NCBI GenBank assembly: GCA_017562135.1
Contig: QEYB01000266.1
Location: forward strand, 434,001 to 498,000
Length of the DNA stretch: 64,000 bases
Source: Dipylidium caninum
Taxonomy: Eukaryota; Platyhelminthes; Cestoda; Cyclophyllidea; Dipylidiidae
Direction: 5' to 3'
Made by a program: the position numbers and the translations under genes. This document shows, one piece after another, positions 49,901-62,900 of the stretch. The first letter of the stretch is position 1; every line of letters starts with the position of its first letter. The notes below the pieces were generated by a model. That model did not search any database and was not told where the DNA came from. It saw nothing but the letters and a program-made list of their open reading frames with translations.

Positions 49901-52015
49901 AAATAAAAACCTAAGAATAGAAAGACAAAGCAAACACGCCAGGAATGCTCAATCGTCATAGTACTTGGGTGCATGACAAAACATATCAGGAGCGTTTGTT
50001 CCCAGTCACTTGCAGAAAAGTGACGAGGAGTGCTGCCAGAATGTAAAAAAGGGAAAAGAGACTAAAAAATAAGAACTGTGAAAAGCATAAATCTGTGTCT
50101 CATATTTGACTCGGTTACGCGATGGAACAGATCGATTAAGGGATTTGAAGGTAAATTTGGCGCAGTAACAGCAGATAAAAATAAAAGAGCAAATCGAGTG
50201 AACGGAATGCGTATTGAAATATCCACACTACTAACTAGTTAACAAGAAGGTAATAATAAATGACGAACATCAGACTGGGATATGTTTTCACCAGGTTCCT
50301 CTTCCTCCCATTCGTCATCGGAGTCGACCTCGTAGTCAAGTTGGTAGAAGTCCTTGGCAAAGGGCCGACGGGGACCAATGATATAACTGCGCCGACGCCA
50401 AGTGCCGTAGAAAGCAGGGCGGTAATTCTCGAAGAACTGCAGGAGTTTCGCCTTTATCCACACTGTGCCTCCGTTGCCGGAGTCACCGTGGTTGAAGCGT
50501 AAAGCCACCATGTTCTGCAAGGGCACGCCCCCACCGTCTGGCATTTCGCTACGATAGGTGAAAAACCACATAATGCGCTGAGGTCTATTATACCACAAAA
50601 TACCACAAATTCGTACCATAATAACACTTACGCTGACAAGATCTCCCAAGTCGGAAGGGAAACACCTCAGAAGAATATTAATGTGTAACGACTACAGTGC
50701 GTACATTTCCGTGCGCCGCCAATGAATGTTATGGAAAACTAAGCCAAATCCTAATCACGATAGATGACTCGTTAGGATAGAATAACTTTATCAGCCTATA
50801 AAATTCTAGACCAGCACTAGAGCACGGACTTACACAGGCCAAGTAGGGGGAAAAGAGAGTGGTTTAATCTGACCAGTGCGAAGTTCATGCAAGTAATTCG
50901 GTTGCCCAAATTTGGTAAGACCAAAACGCGACCCGCTGACAGGGGGTTGATCCGACAGCCAAGAGATCCGAAGATCTTCAACATTCTGCCACTTAGCGCG
51001 TCTGAGAGCTGGCGATCTCACTCGACAGACGGATGATTGGCGCTGGTCCTTCTTCAGCTCAAATTGCATGAAGGGCGAAGCAAATCCGGCAACACTACTA
51101 CTTCCTCCAGCACAAATACCACTTCCTGCAGCGGCGCTTTCGGGTTTATGTTGAACGAAGAAACCCATCAGAATAGCGCGCTGCTTTTCCATTCTTCGTC
51201 GCTTTTCCTCTTCCTCACGCGCACGTTCTGCCTCCCGCTTGCGTCGCTCATCTTCTTTCGCTTTTCGCTCCTCTTCTCTGCGAGCTCGTTCTTCTTCTTT
51301 ACGCGCCCGTTCTTCCTCCCGTTCACGCTCCTTAGCTCGCTTTTCCTCTTCACGCTTCGCACGCTCCTCTTCACGCTCTCGCTCTTTCGCACGTCGCTCT
51401 TCTTCGCGCTTTGCCCTCTTCTCCTTTCGCAGCAGCCTGCGCGCCTCCTTCTCACGTTCTGCTTGCTCCCGCCTTTCCTGGCGTTCTCGACGCTTTTCTT
51501 CCTTCCTTGCACGTAATCGCTCTCGCTCCGCTTTTTTCTCCGCCTGGTAAAGAGACTTATAATACTAAGAGAATGTGGGGGAGGTCACATCCAACGTACT
51601 CCGCTTCATTAGAAGTTGGATAGTACGTTGGTTTATGGTTAATTACAGCTCAAAATGAGTTAAAATCGGTCTCTTCCTAAGTTGTGTTAAAGACTATTAA
51701 AAAAAGCAATACGTAAGACGTAGCTTTCTCCCGCTCTACGTTTCGCAGAGCAGGATTATATAAAAACGAGTAAATATGTAACGCAGCAACGCCGTCGTTT
51801 ATGAAGGGGAAATGGCTTACCCGACAAAATTTTGATTTGTACGTAATTTTAACATAAATTAAGGACGAAAGGCTTAGAAATGAAAGTGATGGGTATTTAA
51901 GGAAAGCAGGTATCTGTCACTATTAACACATTATAAAGAACAATTAAAAATAAAGTAAGGACAATACCTTTTCTCGATCTTTCAATTCCCTTTTGGATGG
52001 AGTATCAGGATTTGA
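46917..52015 (-). CDS. CHAF1A: Chromatin assembly factor 1 large subunit (CHAF1A/p150-like), 5' exons not located
   Basis: Histone H3-H4 chaperone subunit acting at replication forks. Exons in order: 51968-52015 (SNPDTPSKRELKDREK); 50836-51549, a long Lys/Glu/Arg-rich KER coiled coil then MGFFVQHKP; a 34-nt micro-exon 50639-50672; about 50265-50590 with KLLQFFENYRPAFYGTW and DYEVDSDDEWEEEEPGE; about 49025-49419 with FLVPHGYLSDDEGV; about 48495-48600; about 48110-48205 (IPYLIRLVHKNPLSKRKLQ); about 47880-48098; 46917-47370 (WRVRQEVLKSYEE). The acidic 'EWEEEEPGE ... PHGYLS-DEGV' block is a hallmark of CAF-1 p150. The C-terminus has TLETFF, a degenerate PCNA-box shape. N-terminal exons were not found in 52-54 kb and may be there undetected. 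The start is therefore unknown. Confidence 0.9.
50639..50672 (-). other. CHAF1A: 34-nt CHAF1A micro-exon with short flanking intron
   Basis: Encodes FPSDLGDLVS and sits between the KER exon and the KLLQFFENYRP exon. The phase works with the preceding donor (GT leftover) and a downstream intron of about 54 nt. Confidence 0.55.
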
Positions 52016-55000
52016 CTTAAAAAGAAAAAAAGTGATAAATTCACGAACGTTGTTGATAAGGGCCACGAAACTACCGTTTCTTTCGAGTTTGCCAATGAAA
52101 TTTTCGACGGAATAAGTGGTGGGGCATCAAAACAGGGTTGTCCTTGTCGGACCACCACAACTTCAAGATAAACAGCCAAGTTGCGAAAACGTCTAACGAT
52201 TCAGAATACGGTAATATAGGAGGCAATGATACAAGTGGAATGGGATATCTGTGCATAATTCACTAGATACAATGGCAGATGAAAAGTACTATGCCTGACA
52301 ATATTCGAATAGTAAATCGAGTACTAGAGCATACAGAGGAAGCTTATACCATAAATTTCAAATATTCTTGGTGAATTCTGAAGTTTGTTTTGGATTTGAA
52401 AATAGAACTCAGATAACATGAAAGCTGACATTAACAGTCTTATAACTGAGTGTTAAACCAGGAGTGAAATTTATTGTCAACTGTATGAAATGTTCGCAGG
52501 ACGGGTGGCCGATAAAATTAACCTCATGAGGAAAATTAGAAGTTTATGATTATATATCGCCCTGGCAATAATAAGAAATTCTGAACACTGGATGGGGAGA
52601 ACTACTCATAGCAGAAGCGAATCCGATGTGGGGAGTTGAAGAGTCAAAAGTTCTGTTGAATTGTACTGATTTAAAATTTCGATTACCTTTAACAAAAATC
52701 AACGCCTATGTACCACAACATAAGGAAACGAGTTTTCGAGAAAATTAGTTAGTCTGACAAAATTACTAGTAAAGTCTTACTGGGGAGTGGAATTTGCCAA
52801 TGAACGTACAAGACGCAAGAATTAAAAAACACTCCAACTCCTTCATGAGAAAAAAAGTAATTTCTGGAACTTTGAAAATCTCGGCGAGTGTGAAAGAAAC
52901 AACCATTTGAAAAACTTACAATCCCGAACAAATCACACCGCTTCAAATGAAGAAATGACCGAAAAAAATAAGTAATCATGAGAAAGACCGGAGGACCAGA
53001 TAGTAATACATAAAACAGCAATTTAGAAACGGCCATATGATATGCGCTCATTGAAAATCAAAACAACAAAGCAAGCTACTAAGATAAAGGCTAAAACGTG
53101 TAGTGAATTGGCTCTGGCAATCTTGAGTTCTCACACGAAGGAGAATATGATGATAATCGTAGCCCGGGTAGGGCCAATACGTAGATGTTACAAAATGAAG
53201 GCAAGCCGTTTATTAATAAGCGTAATTGAACAAAGATATACCGTCGCAAGCAGGAAAAGGCGTAAAAATTAAGCGTAATCTACGAATTAATTCTAGAGTA
53301 AGATGATATAAGAACGATCAATCCTCAGATTAATAAAACCCAAATACCATTTGTACGCAGCCAGTACAAGAGAATATCACGTACGTCGGCTACACGGCTC
53401 AACTGCGTCCTTTTTTATTGGCTGCCCGCACCACACCACGCCCCCGCCACGTGGGCTGGATCTAGCATGTACACTCCACCAACACGCAAAAAATCCTAAT
53501 TCCCCAAATTTATTCAAAAGAAAAATTAAGGCGTTGGTCAGAGTTTAGGATGCGATTTAGGCCGTGGCGGATTCCTTCTCCATTGTTATATTTCAAGGCC
53601 TAGCTCTAAGCAAATGATTGGATCAAAGTGCTCCATTGTCCATTGGCTGAGTTGAATTAGTCGGCTCTTTTAACTTTGAAGGTATGTCAATAAATTCAAA
53701 CAAACGCCAACAACTAGTACTCCCGTAATAGCCAAAGGTAAGTAATATTTTCTATGAATTAGTACGTACCTATATTGTTTGTTTTTTTGGTTTGAAGTTA
53801 CACCCTAGGTGTTCCAAGGTTTAATCACAGAACCGTTTATTTTAGCTAATATGACCGTAGAGCGCATCCAATTGCATCACAATAGATCGCCGCTTTTCAT
53901 TGGCCTTTTTCGTCTCATATACCTTGGTTTTATTTTGAATTACACTAAGTTAAAGTTATTTGAGACACAAACCGGCTCGCTTACTTGAAGGACAGATGGT
54001 AATTATCATTCCAATGCTGTCCTTAGATATAAATTCAGGCATTACAGAAGTCCCATGAGTCAGACGCAGCCAAGTACGTTAGATGAATGCAAATCGTTTC
54101 ACGGTCTGCCACGGTTAGAAGTTGTACTGAACTGGTGTATTCACACCTTTACAATCACTCATTCGCACATAACGAGTTCATAAGTATATTGCTGCCTTAG
54201 TATTCTCGCAGGAATAAAGAATAGCCTATCAACCTCCCTAAATCTAGCCATGTGGTCAGGGAGAATTGAAGCAACCAATAGCGTAGATAAAACGACGCAG
54301 CGTTGTTTACTTTGGTCCAACTATGCTTACTTCTTGTCCACTCGTAAGCCACTTCAATATTGAATGTTGTAAAATAGAGAAGTGACGCAATAGAAGACAT
54401 GCTAGCACAGCGTTCTTCCACGCATTCCTTTTTCCCAACAGCGGTCTTGACGATTCCATTGACCTCCAACCATAGTGGGTCTGCGGGCGCGTTGCACCTC
54501 GGTAGAGGTTCATGTAATCAACACAGTCAGAATTTTCAAATATTTGAACTCAAAAAACGACAGCGTGGGAGAAACGACACACGACAGAACTATGCTTTCT
54601 GCAAATTCGCGGAAATACCAAATGAATGATTACGGTAGTATCCACGATTACGGAGACACCCGTAAGGCTGCAACGGCTCTGGATTTCGCGAAGTGGGAGT
54701 CAATGAAGTTTACACACAGTATAACCGACTGGTGCAAACACCACGCATAACACGACTTACTGACATTTAAATTCAGAATATTTGTTCACAAATTTTTCAC
54801 GTTAGCAGAATTGGTAATATTTCCGAATATGCATATTTTCAATTAAAGTTCTCACAGCTGAAATGAAACTAAGGCTGAGAGACATGTCCCGACCTCGAAG
54901 CGGACCTACCGATGCTTCTCATGCTCATCTTCACGTGTCAAATGCGGTGTTAATTGACAAGTGTCGTAGTCTACTTTTAGACCATAATAAAATACGATTA

Positions 55001-55040
55001 TACGACAATCTAGGCGGCCAGGTACGAAAAGACGCACAAG
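52016..55040. other. AT-rich stretch between CHAF1A and the 70-aa gene
   Basis: No supported exon. A CCAAT/GC/E-box cluster lies at 53.41-53.66 kb. The open frame at 54475-54750 (+, 91 codons) is unsupported. CHAF1A 5' exons may hide here. Confidence 0.4.
53412..53660. promoter_or_regulatory. Possible promoter-like cluster (CCAAT, GC box, CACGTG)
   Basis: Within 250 bp are two inverted CCAAT words (ATTGGCTG at about 53419 and 53642), a CGCCCCCGCC GC box and a CACGTG E-box (about 53440-53452). More CCAAT words follow at about 53901 and 54271. It lies between the leftward CHAF1A and the rightward 70-aa gene, so it could serve either. No transcription evidence is available. Confidence 0.3.
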
Positions 55041-55314
55041 ATGGGCAATCACGCTGCGAGAAGAAACAGAAGCACAACCACACTCATGGAGCAAATGGCA
55101 GAACCCCAAATAGAAATAGCAATATCACAATATGGTAAAGAATGGCTGAGTCTCTCTTCCCCGTTCACAATAGTTAACCGACTTTTATTTTGCAGCGCGC
55201 GAGGTGCAGGTGGATGTTGCAGGATTCCAGCTGCTCCTCACATCGAAGTCGGAGCAGGCAGTAGAATTGCGGCTGACACCCTCAGCCGATGCACGTGTGG
55301 TTCCAAATTTTTAA
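55041..55314 (+). CDS. Small 70-aa protein starting MGN (unknown)
   Basis: Exons 55041-55134 and 55196-55314 (94 + 119 = 213 nt, in phase) are separated by a 61-nt GTAAAG...TTTTGCAG intron with a good pyrimidine tract. The protein reads MGNHAARRNRSTTTL, then MAEPQIEIAISQY and AREVQVDVAGFQLLLTSK, ending ADARVVPNF. Gly2 followed by Asn and a basic tract would suit N-myristoylation with a membrane-binding patch. Met17 (MEQMAEP) is an alternative start. I recognise no family. Upstream open sequence (54863-55019) does not join in phase. Confidence 0.5.
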
Positions 55315-57381
55315 GTTACCATCTCTGGCAAGATTCCCAACTCTGCCATGTTGCCTTGAGTAAACGAATAGGCAATGGGGATAACGAGGAGGTAAATTCA
55401 CAATCAGGTGAAACAAGAAAATTAGAGTCGACCGCAATTGTGTGTGTTAAAGATAACCTGTCTAAGCCGCTAGGCAAATAAAACTGGAAGGAGTGAGACG
55501 GATCCTCGGATAAGTCTTTAAGTGGTATGGTGAAATGATGTCTCCCTTAAATGGTTAAAGGGAAAGGGTGTTTCTGAGGAACAAACTAGTTCCTCAGACA
55601 ACAATAGAAATTACTCGGTCGTTTTCTATTATATGAGATGGACTAAAAAGTGAAGGAAGCACATCGCATGACATCCGACCTAAGAGGTAGAGACAAAGCA
55701 TAAAGAATGCCAATTGGGTACCGTAAAGGGTTCTGGCGAATATTTTATGCCATAGTAACCCCACAGGAAGCTGAAGTCACCCATTCTCCCAATTACGAGG
55801 GGGGGGACGGGGGGGAGAAGGAACATAATAAACTGTCACAAGCACGATGTGCCTTCATCACCAGTCATAACCATTGCCTGCTTCATGAAATTGAGGTTCT
55901 CAGAAAAGGAGAGACGGAGCACAAAAACATTTAAAAACGTGAACTTTGGATAACGCAAGTTGGCACTAACTGAATGAATACATGAATGTGGTCCCTGGAG
56001 GAATCCTTCCCTTCGTTTAACAAACGCTTCATTGAACCGATGAATCAATTCAACCTCATTGAGACCAAATGCACTGTGTACAAACACCGCAGCAATCTCC
56101 TAAGTTAAACAGGAAGCCTCCCGAGACCTACGTGGAATTCGGACGCGTTTAAGTAGGTGCTAGAAAATGTCATGCCCCTCAAACCACATCCTGACTGTCC
56201 GAACCTTCTGTGGATGATGATTAATGATTAGACCTGTTCTATAGAATGAATTCCTAGCAATGACTCTCAACAATTAATATCGTCCACTGGGTGAAACAGC
56301 CAGTGTGGCGCACTTTGTTACTACAACAGACCGCCTTCGCAATCTACTGGCAGGCCATTGCACTCCTCAGGCGTTGGTCAGGTGACCAAGCAGTTCACTA
56401 CGACGCCCGCATTCCGAATTCGAGGCTAGCACATTTATGGCTGCTGTGAGGCCTATTCCAGGCATACTTGCGCCTGATAATTACATCGCCGAACCATACG
56501 AGGGTTTACAGCACAGACAAATGGTCACACTCTTCAGCTCGCCATTATGATTATAAATGATACAAGACCAAGTGCTATTAAACCCCATAGCTTTAACTCT
56601 CACATGACCCGGGGACATTTCAGTGCCTGCCACACAGAAGAAAAGTGATCCCACCTCCAAAAGGGGGTTTGCTTTAACTCCGTGATAGATGGTTGCAAAA
56701 TCTGAAATGAAACAGAGCTTTGGAGAAGTTGGCTAAGGACTGCGTGAGTCCGAGTTTGGTGTATGAGTCCAAAGGAGGAGGGGGACAGTCTATAAAGGGT
56801 TAAGTGATTAGAATCGAGCAAATGCGAGGAGGAAAATAGGCGTAACATTGTCACGCATGTATGCATAGCACTAATTAGCGCCATTGTGGATGGCACTCGG
56901 TGCAATAGCAATGTACAATTTGCGGCGATTAGGAGGCTGGGAGGGGGAGGCAGAGGGGAGAATGCACACATAACGCGAAAAAAGCCCCTACGAAAAAGTG
57001 GATAGATCGAAAATTTCCTCTCATCAACATTAACGACAGACAGCGAGGCCACAGCGCCCGTCAGGGGTACGCCTCAAGATTATTACTAGCATCATAATTG
57101 CCACCATTGTCACAACTGCAACAATGACAACATCAAGACAAAAACAACTAAAAAAGTCGTATTAGAAAGAGGAGGGAGAGAGAAGAGTTTATGAAGAATT
57201 CGTAGATAGGGGAGAATGGAAGTAAGCAGGTGCTTACCTGAGAAAACAAAATAAAAATGAGAGATTGGTAGGGAGAGAGGTAGGGAGGCGGGGGCAGACG
57301 TTCGAAGTGGGGACACGAGGAGGCACCAGGACATCACCGCAGTGATGGGGGCAGCCCTAGGCAGGAGAGCGTGTGCAGAGC
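55315..57381. other. No supported gene
   Basis: Mixed composition, with a G-run at about 55800-55816 and short frames only. The right end should contain the 3' UTR of the protein 4.1-like gene. Confidence 0.4.
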
Positions 57382-59976
57382 CTAGTGTCTAGGGTTGGAG
57401 TTATTGATGGCTGAGCCGCCGTTGGCGCTGCTGAAGTGAGCATTGCGGCCATTTGGTGTACCCCTTTTGCCGGGGACCTGGGGTGCTGAATGGTGCAGGT
57501 TGGTAGTACGTACAACAATCCTCGGGTCCAACTGCGTAACCTTTAAGATAGCCTGGTCCAACTGCTATAAAAGGGGACACAAGAGATGAGGAGTTAACGA
57601 CCACAGTGTACGTTAGATTGAAAAAGAGATGAAAAGGATAAAACAAAGCACCATGCTATCCTGAGGAACAGAAGTGTTCACAAGGGGAAAAGCCAATGTA
57701 AGACTTCACAACAAGAGCCATCATTGAAATTCACCAATTGTGTTAATCTTTCTGTGTAAAATTTATACTGTATGGTGAAATTCAATCTGATTTTTACCAC
57801 GGTACTCAAAAACTGAACAAATTCGCACAATAATGTTTTACAGCTCCTTTTCAGGAAAGTGCCACCTCCAAGAGAATGGGCGTCCATAATAATCGACAAA
57901 GCAGTGCTTAAATAAGGCTTGAGGTGAAAATATACCCAACCACAGTAGTGGCTCATCTGGAGACTGGCGATGGTGTTATTACTGTCTATGTATCTCGTTA
58001 AACGAAGGCAATGGGGAGAGATGATGGGTGATTCGGGAGGAAGTAAAAGGAACAGAACCCCACACCCACGGATCCACCTAGGGCATCAAAGTTTCTTCTC
58101 GAGAGCAAGCAAAACAGAAAACATTCACATAAATACTAAGTGTTTCCAAGATTAGGCGCTAAGAGCCGACTGGCGGGTCGAAGTGGCCCATTAGCATTTC
58201 AGGGGTATTAGAAAGGACAGCACCACAAACCGAGTCAAAGCACACAGCATGGACACATGGAAACCGACTGGCAGGTAACATCGAAAACAAATCCACAGGC
58301 TCGAAAAGTGAAGGGGAAGGCAGAAATGGATGAGGAGGAAGAGCATGATTGTGGATTGCGTTTGCATACTCAGGCAGCACATATACACATCCACACGCTT
58401 TAGCACAGAAGAACATAGAATTTCGTGTGATTTAACCGAGGAAAGTGAAGGGAGCGGAGAGATGAGAGTGTCTGATTACCTGTTCGGGGATATTCGAGTC
58501 TTATAAAGACGCGCTACACCCACAGGCACACGCATAAGGTTCGCGCCGATACCACGAAGGAAAACATTATTAGCAAGAAAGTAAAGAGAAAGGCACAGGG
58601 AAAGGCTGGACTTACATTGTCATTTTCGTTGGGAACGGCGATGAAGGACTGTATGAAAGAAAGTACAGTGATAATTCACAAGAAATAGCACGATATCGAC
58701 TACTGTTACTAAGCAATCTAGTATTTTTGGAACATGCTTCAACTACAGGCTACACTCTACCTTGGGAAGAAATGGTGACAAAATAATTGCTGTTGTACCC
58801 TTTACGACTACGCAATGATGGTAGATTAGAGTAGTAGGAAAGTGAAGTAACAGTGAAAAAACAGACCACCCTACTGTCGCCCCTCGTCTCCCCCGACAAA
58901 GGAACCATGACAACATAACCAAACCATTCACACACACACACACACACACAAACACGGAGACGCTAATGGGCAGAGGCACGAGCGGACAGACACCTTCTTA
59001 CTCATAGCGGTGCCCCGAGGCGCGTATGCACCCATTTCACTAAGGGGAGAGAAGCCGGTAGGGCAAGAACACACTTTTTCATACGCATGGAGGAAATAAG
59101 TGCAACAAACAACCAAGAAGACTTGGCCCCCACTCTCGAAAGAGTTGGGGTCTCAGGGGATTGGCGTGTTCAAAAGTATGCATGCGCATCACGACATCAT
59201 CTACTGTCAATCAAAGTAACGCAGTATTCACAGAACAACGAGCGGAGGAGGTAAACTAGGAAACGGTATGGATGTCTATTTGGAGAGCAGTACAAACCAT
59301 CACCACTCGACCCGACTCCCCGTGGGGCATGCTCGAGGCGAAGTTAGTGTCACTAACTCTCACTGCATAGAGATGTGGTATGAGACCAGTAGGCAAGGAT
59401 ATCAACTGAAATGCCAGGAAGGGTTGAGGAAAAAGTTGAGCCAAGTCGTAAAGCAAAAAAAGAATATTGTTAGCCAATTCACCTCGGGTTGAATAAACCT
59501 CTCCGAAAAAGTCTTCGTAGTTACGACTTGTGTTCGCTTTGTAGTTCGTTTGATAATTTTGCCGCTCTCGTCCTCGATCAACTCAGACTCAATTTTGGGT
59601 TTGGAGCGTTGGACCGTCTGGGGGGGTAGAGGAAGGCGAAGACGTAAACCTCCTCCTACTTATAAATAAGAGCAGTGCTTCTTTCGCTCACCACAGTTTC
59701 CCCAACGCCTCCACCCAAGGGAATGGGACAATGTCGTCGAGTCGGACTCAGTTGAATGCCATCGATGGCGTCGGCCAGCTCAGTCTGGTGCCCGTTGCCA
59801 TGATGACCGTTAGAGACAGTAGCAGAAGTGGTCGGAGTAGAATGTTTAATGGGAGAAGCGAGGGCAGGAGTCAGACCGGGCATAACCGGCACAGCGCCGG
59901 CCAGGTGAAGACGAGGTACCACGTGCATGGCCGGCGGCAAATCATCTTCCCGTCGATCCACCGAAGGTTTCATCTT
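57382..59976 (-). CDS. Possible protein 4.1/coracle-like C-terminus, last four exons
   Basis: Four exons, all bounded by clean splice sites and all in phase 0: 59692-59976 (95 aa, Pro/His/Ser-rich linker), 59483-59617 (45 aa, GKIIKRTTKRTQVVTTKTF), 58616-58648 (a 33-nt micro-exon, SFIAVPNENDN) and 57382-57564 (DQAILKVTQLDPRIVVR to the stop). The threonine-rich strand followed by a 'D-x-A-I-x-K-x-x-x-x-D/NP-x-x-x-V' helix recalls the C-terminal domain of protein 4.1/coracle, which links membranes to partners such as NuMA or septate-junction proteins. The FERM domain would lie upstream, beyond or undetected before 64000. The gene structure is strong; the family name is tentative. Confidence 0.55.
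58929..58952 (+). repeat. (CA)n microsatellite
   Basis: About 11 CA units in an intron of the protein 4.1-like gene. Confidence 0.9.
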
Positions 59977-59979
59977 CTA

Positions 59980-62900
59980 CAGAAAAGCAGCATCATTTCT
60001 TAGATGTGACCACGTCCATTTTAGGAGACCTACTTCCAAATGCACGCAAAGACCAGCGGTGTTTACGACGCTCTACGCGACTGATACTTATACCAATAAA
60101 GGGGCTTTCACTCCACAAAACATTCCCTAAAGCACTCATATACATAAATGTCGTGAACAACTTCACGGTCCCCCGAGAGAAGTTAGAATTTGCCGTCGGA
60201 AGTGGCATCCGTACGAAATGGACCGTTGTGTAAACTGGTAAATCGCCCGAGGTCTATTAGCCAGTCAAATCGAACTTGACATCCGGTCATACAAGACTTT
60301 TATGGTTGCCGCGGGTCAAATGTAGCCGAATGTCCTCAAGTCGTAAGAAATGTAACGTTTCTTTAATCTTTAGTTTGCGTATCACTAAACGCATTTTGAA
60401 ATCAAAAAACTCAGAAAGATCAGAACAGCCATTGTAGTACGTGAAATCAGAATGATCAAAGGGATGCAATAGAGCATGGTAAAACGGAATGGCCGTAACC
60501 GCTAAAGTAGAAAGCAGTTGGAAGTTGAAAAATACCAGCTGTCGATAGAAGGAACCATGAATTGACGAAAGGGAAGCCAGAGGAATATCTTAACATTGAA
60601 TTCCCAACTCCCAGAGACACACATTGGAGCACCCTAGAAACGTCTCGGTTACTTTCGAGACGACAGTGGTCTGATCAGATGTCAAAGTGCCACGAGCAAC
60701 AATCGTTTGCCTGCCCCGCGTACATTGTAAAATCAAACAGGCGGGTGCGCAACTTGAGAAGCGAAATCCTAACAACTTTTTTCTTTCAGATTTCTCGCCT
60801 ACATTTCAGATTAATAGCTAAAGCAACGGAAACAACGAGTAGGTTAACAGAACTCAAAAAGACCTATGATAGATCTTGCTGGCCTGAACGAATAAAACGC
60901 TGACGCAGCAGTTTTTGCTTCTGACCACACCTATTTCAATGCTCCTGAGCTTCGGTCATCTTGATCGTATACGTATTCTGTGGGTGAAGTCGAATTTCGT
61001 ACTGTTCGGTTGACAGAACGAAATGAGGCGCAACAATACGTGTCACTCCCTCCCACCCAAATTCGCCCCCCCCCCCACAATTAAAGTTTGGACATGGAAA
61101 GTGAGGCAGGAGGAGATGGACTAGCTTGTATATTGACGCACCAGCAAATAAGGCAACCGGGGTGCATTCAGCGGCAACTTTCAATTGATTCATCTCCGTG
61201 TCTGCATACCTCTTCCCCCATAAAAATAGGTCAGTTGTGGTCATTGGTTGCGCACAGTTCGGAAGACCCACAAACGTAAGAGCCAGCAGGAAAAAGTCAG
61301 GCAAATGGCAAGAAAACGCAGATGACTTTAACTCACATCACTCCCAGATAAGGGAATTTCTACTTTTTTACCGGTGACTTCTCAGAAGATAATTAGCACT
61401 TATTGGGGGAGACACGGAGCTCGCACGCAAAAATTGCCAAGTGGCAGCACCCACGGCCAAGAAAACCACGGAATGTGTGGTTACTAATGGAGACCGGGCC
61501 ACCACGTGAGTGTCGGATGCCATGACCAGGTGTCTTCGACTGGCCACACTCGGTATACACAGCCAGTCAGCCAAAATGGTCGCTGTGTGCCTCGGTAAAC
61601 AGGCCTCGGCGTTCCTGGGACTAGTATACGGGGACGAAAAAAGGAAAAAGTTGACTTCTCTTCCTCAACGATTGTCTTCTGAGCTAAAATCCTCAGTGGT
61701 CACAAAACCTCATTTGGATACAAAAAGTTCTAGCGTGTCGGTGAGGAATTCTGGCTACGACAAGGACTACCAAGACGACCTGAAGTTCATGACCATACTC
61801 TAAGATTGGCAGCTCATTACCCTAACGCGGCGTGATTATTCAACACGAAGTGTTCCATGTCCCCAACGCGAGTGGAAACAATCCGTCTGCTCCCCTTCCC
61901 TTCCCTCCTCCGCGCACTGCACCTATTTCGTCCTAATGGATAGGATTACTTCAATGTTGCATTTTTTGAAACTAATGGGGTGAATCTTCAGCTTGTTTAT
62001 CGGAATCCAGAACGACAGCCCCTCGAGCCGTCGAACAAAATGATTAAGGCGCACTAGTAGAGCATAAGTAGAGGAGAGGAAGATCTTATTGTTAAAAACT
62101 TTGAAAAAAACAGACTGTTGGTGAATTCGTAAATCCTTTAAACCGAAGATATTTAATTAAAAAGCGCACAATATGCCCGTGCCAATGGAGCAAGATGAAG
62201 AGAAAATAGCTCCCGAGGCTTTGGATTTGAGTGTCACCTTACAGGGCATTGCATTACATTACAGACACACACAATCCGCATGTTTAGTCGAGAAAGGGAG
62301 AGGAGAAGCGAGGCAATTAATTTTTACGGATGTGACTCACCACCTTAACCTCCGAGGTTCCAACCTGGGGCTCAAGGTAGGACCAACCCCGGCGTTTGTG
62401 CTGAAAAGGCGATTTAGCATCGTGGTTTAGGGTAAAGAAAGCAGTTAATTGGCAGCGATAAAAAATCGGACAGGGTTAGGCATTGAAGTTCACTCACCAT
62501 AGGCCCAGGTCGACTAGTAACTTGCAGATTTTCTGGTGCCACGTAACTCAAGGGAGTCCAATCGGGCTATTGAAAAAAAAGCGGAGAATGAGGTCTGCAA
62601 GATGACAGAAGAGGGCGCCAAATATGAGGTCTAGATTGGTGTGAAAATTAATCGCTTATAATCAACCATGCCAAACGGGGTTAATAAGCTGTTGTGTCGA
62701 AGCGAATGAGTAGAAGTTGAGCTTGTCGAGATATGCCAGATAGGAGATAGGAATGAGGGACAAATTGCATGAAAGGTGAGAGCTAGGAGGAGAAGGGACA
62801 CAATAGGAATGTCGTGACTTGACCCAGTATCAGGTGGACACATGTGTGCTCACATAAAACACTATCCACGTAACGCAAATTACCACCGTTGGACTTCTTT

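Noticed and set aside
51037..51516. 159-codon plus-strand Phe/Leu/Ser-rich frame
   Set aside because: Antisense shadow of the CHAF1A KER coiled coil.
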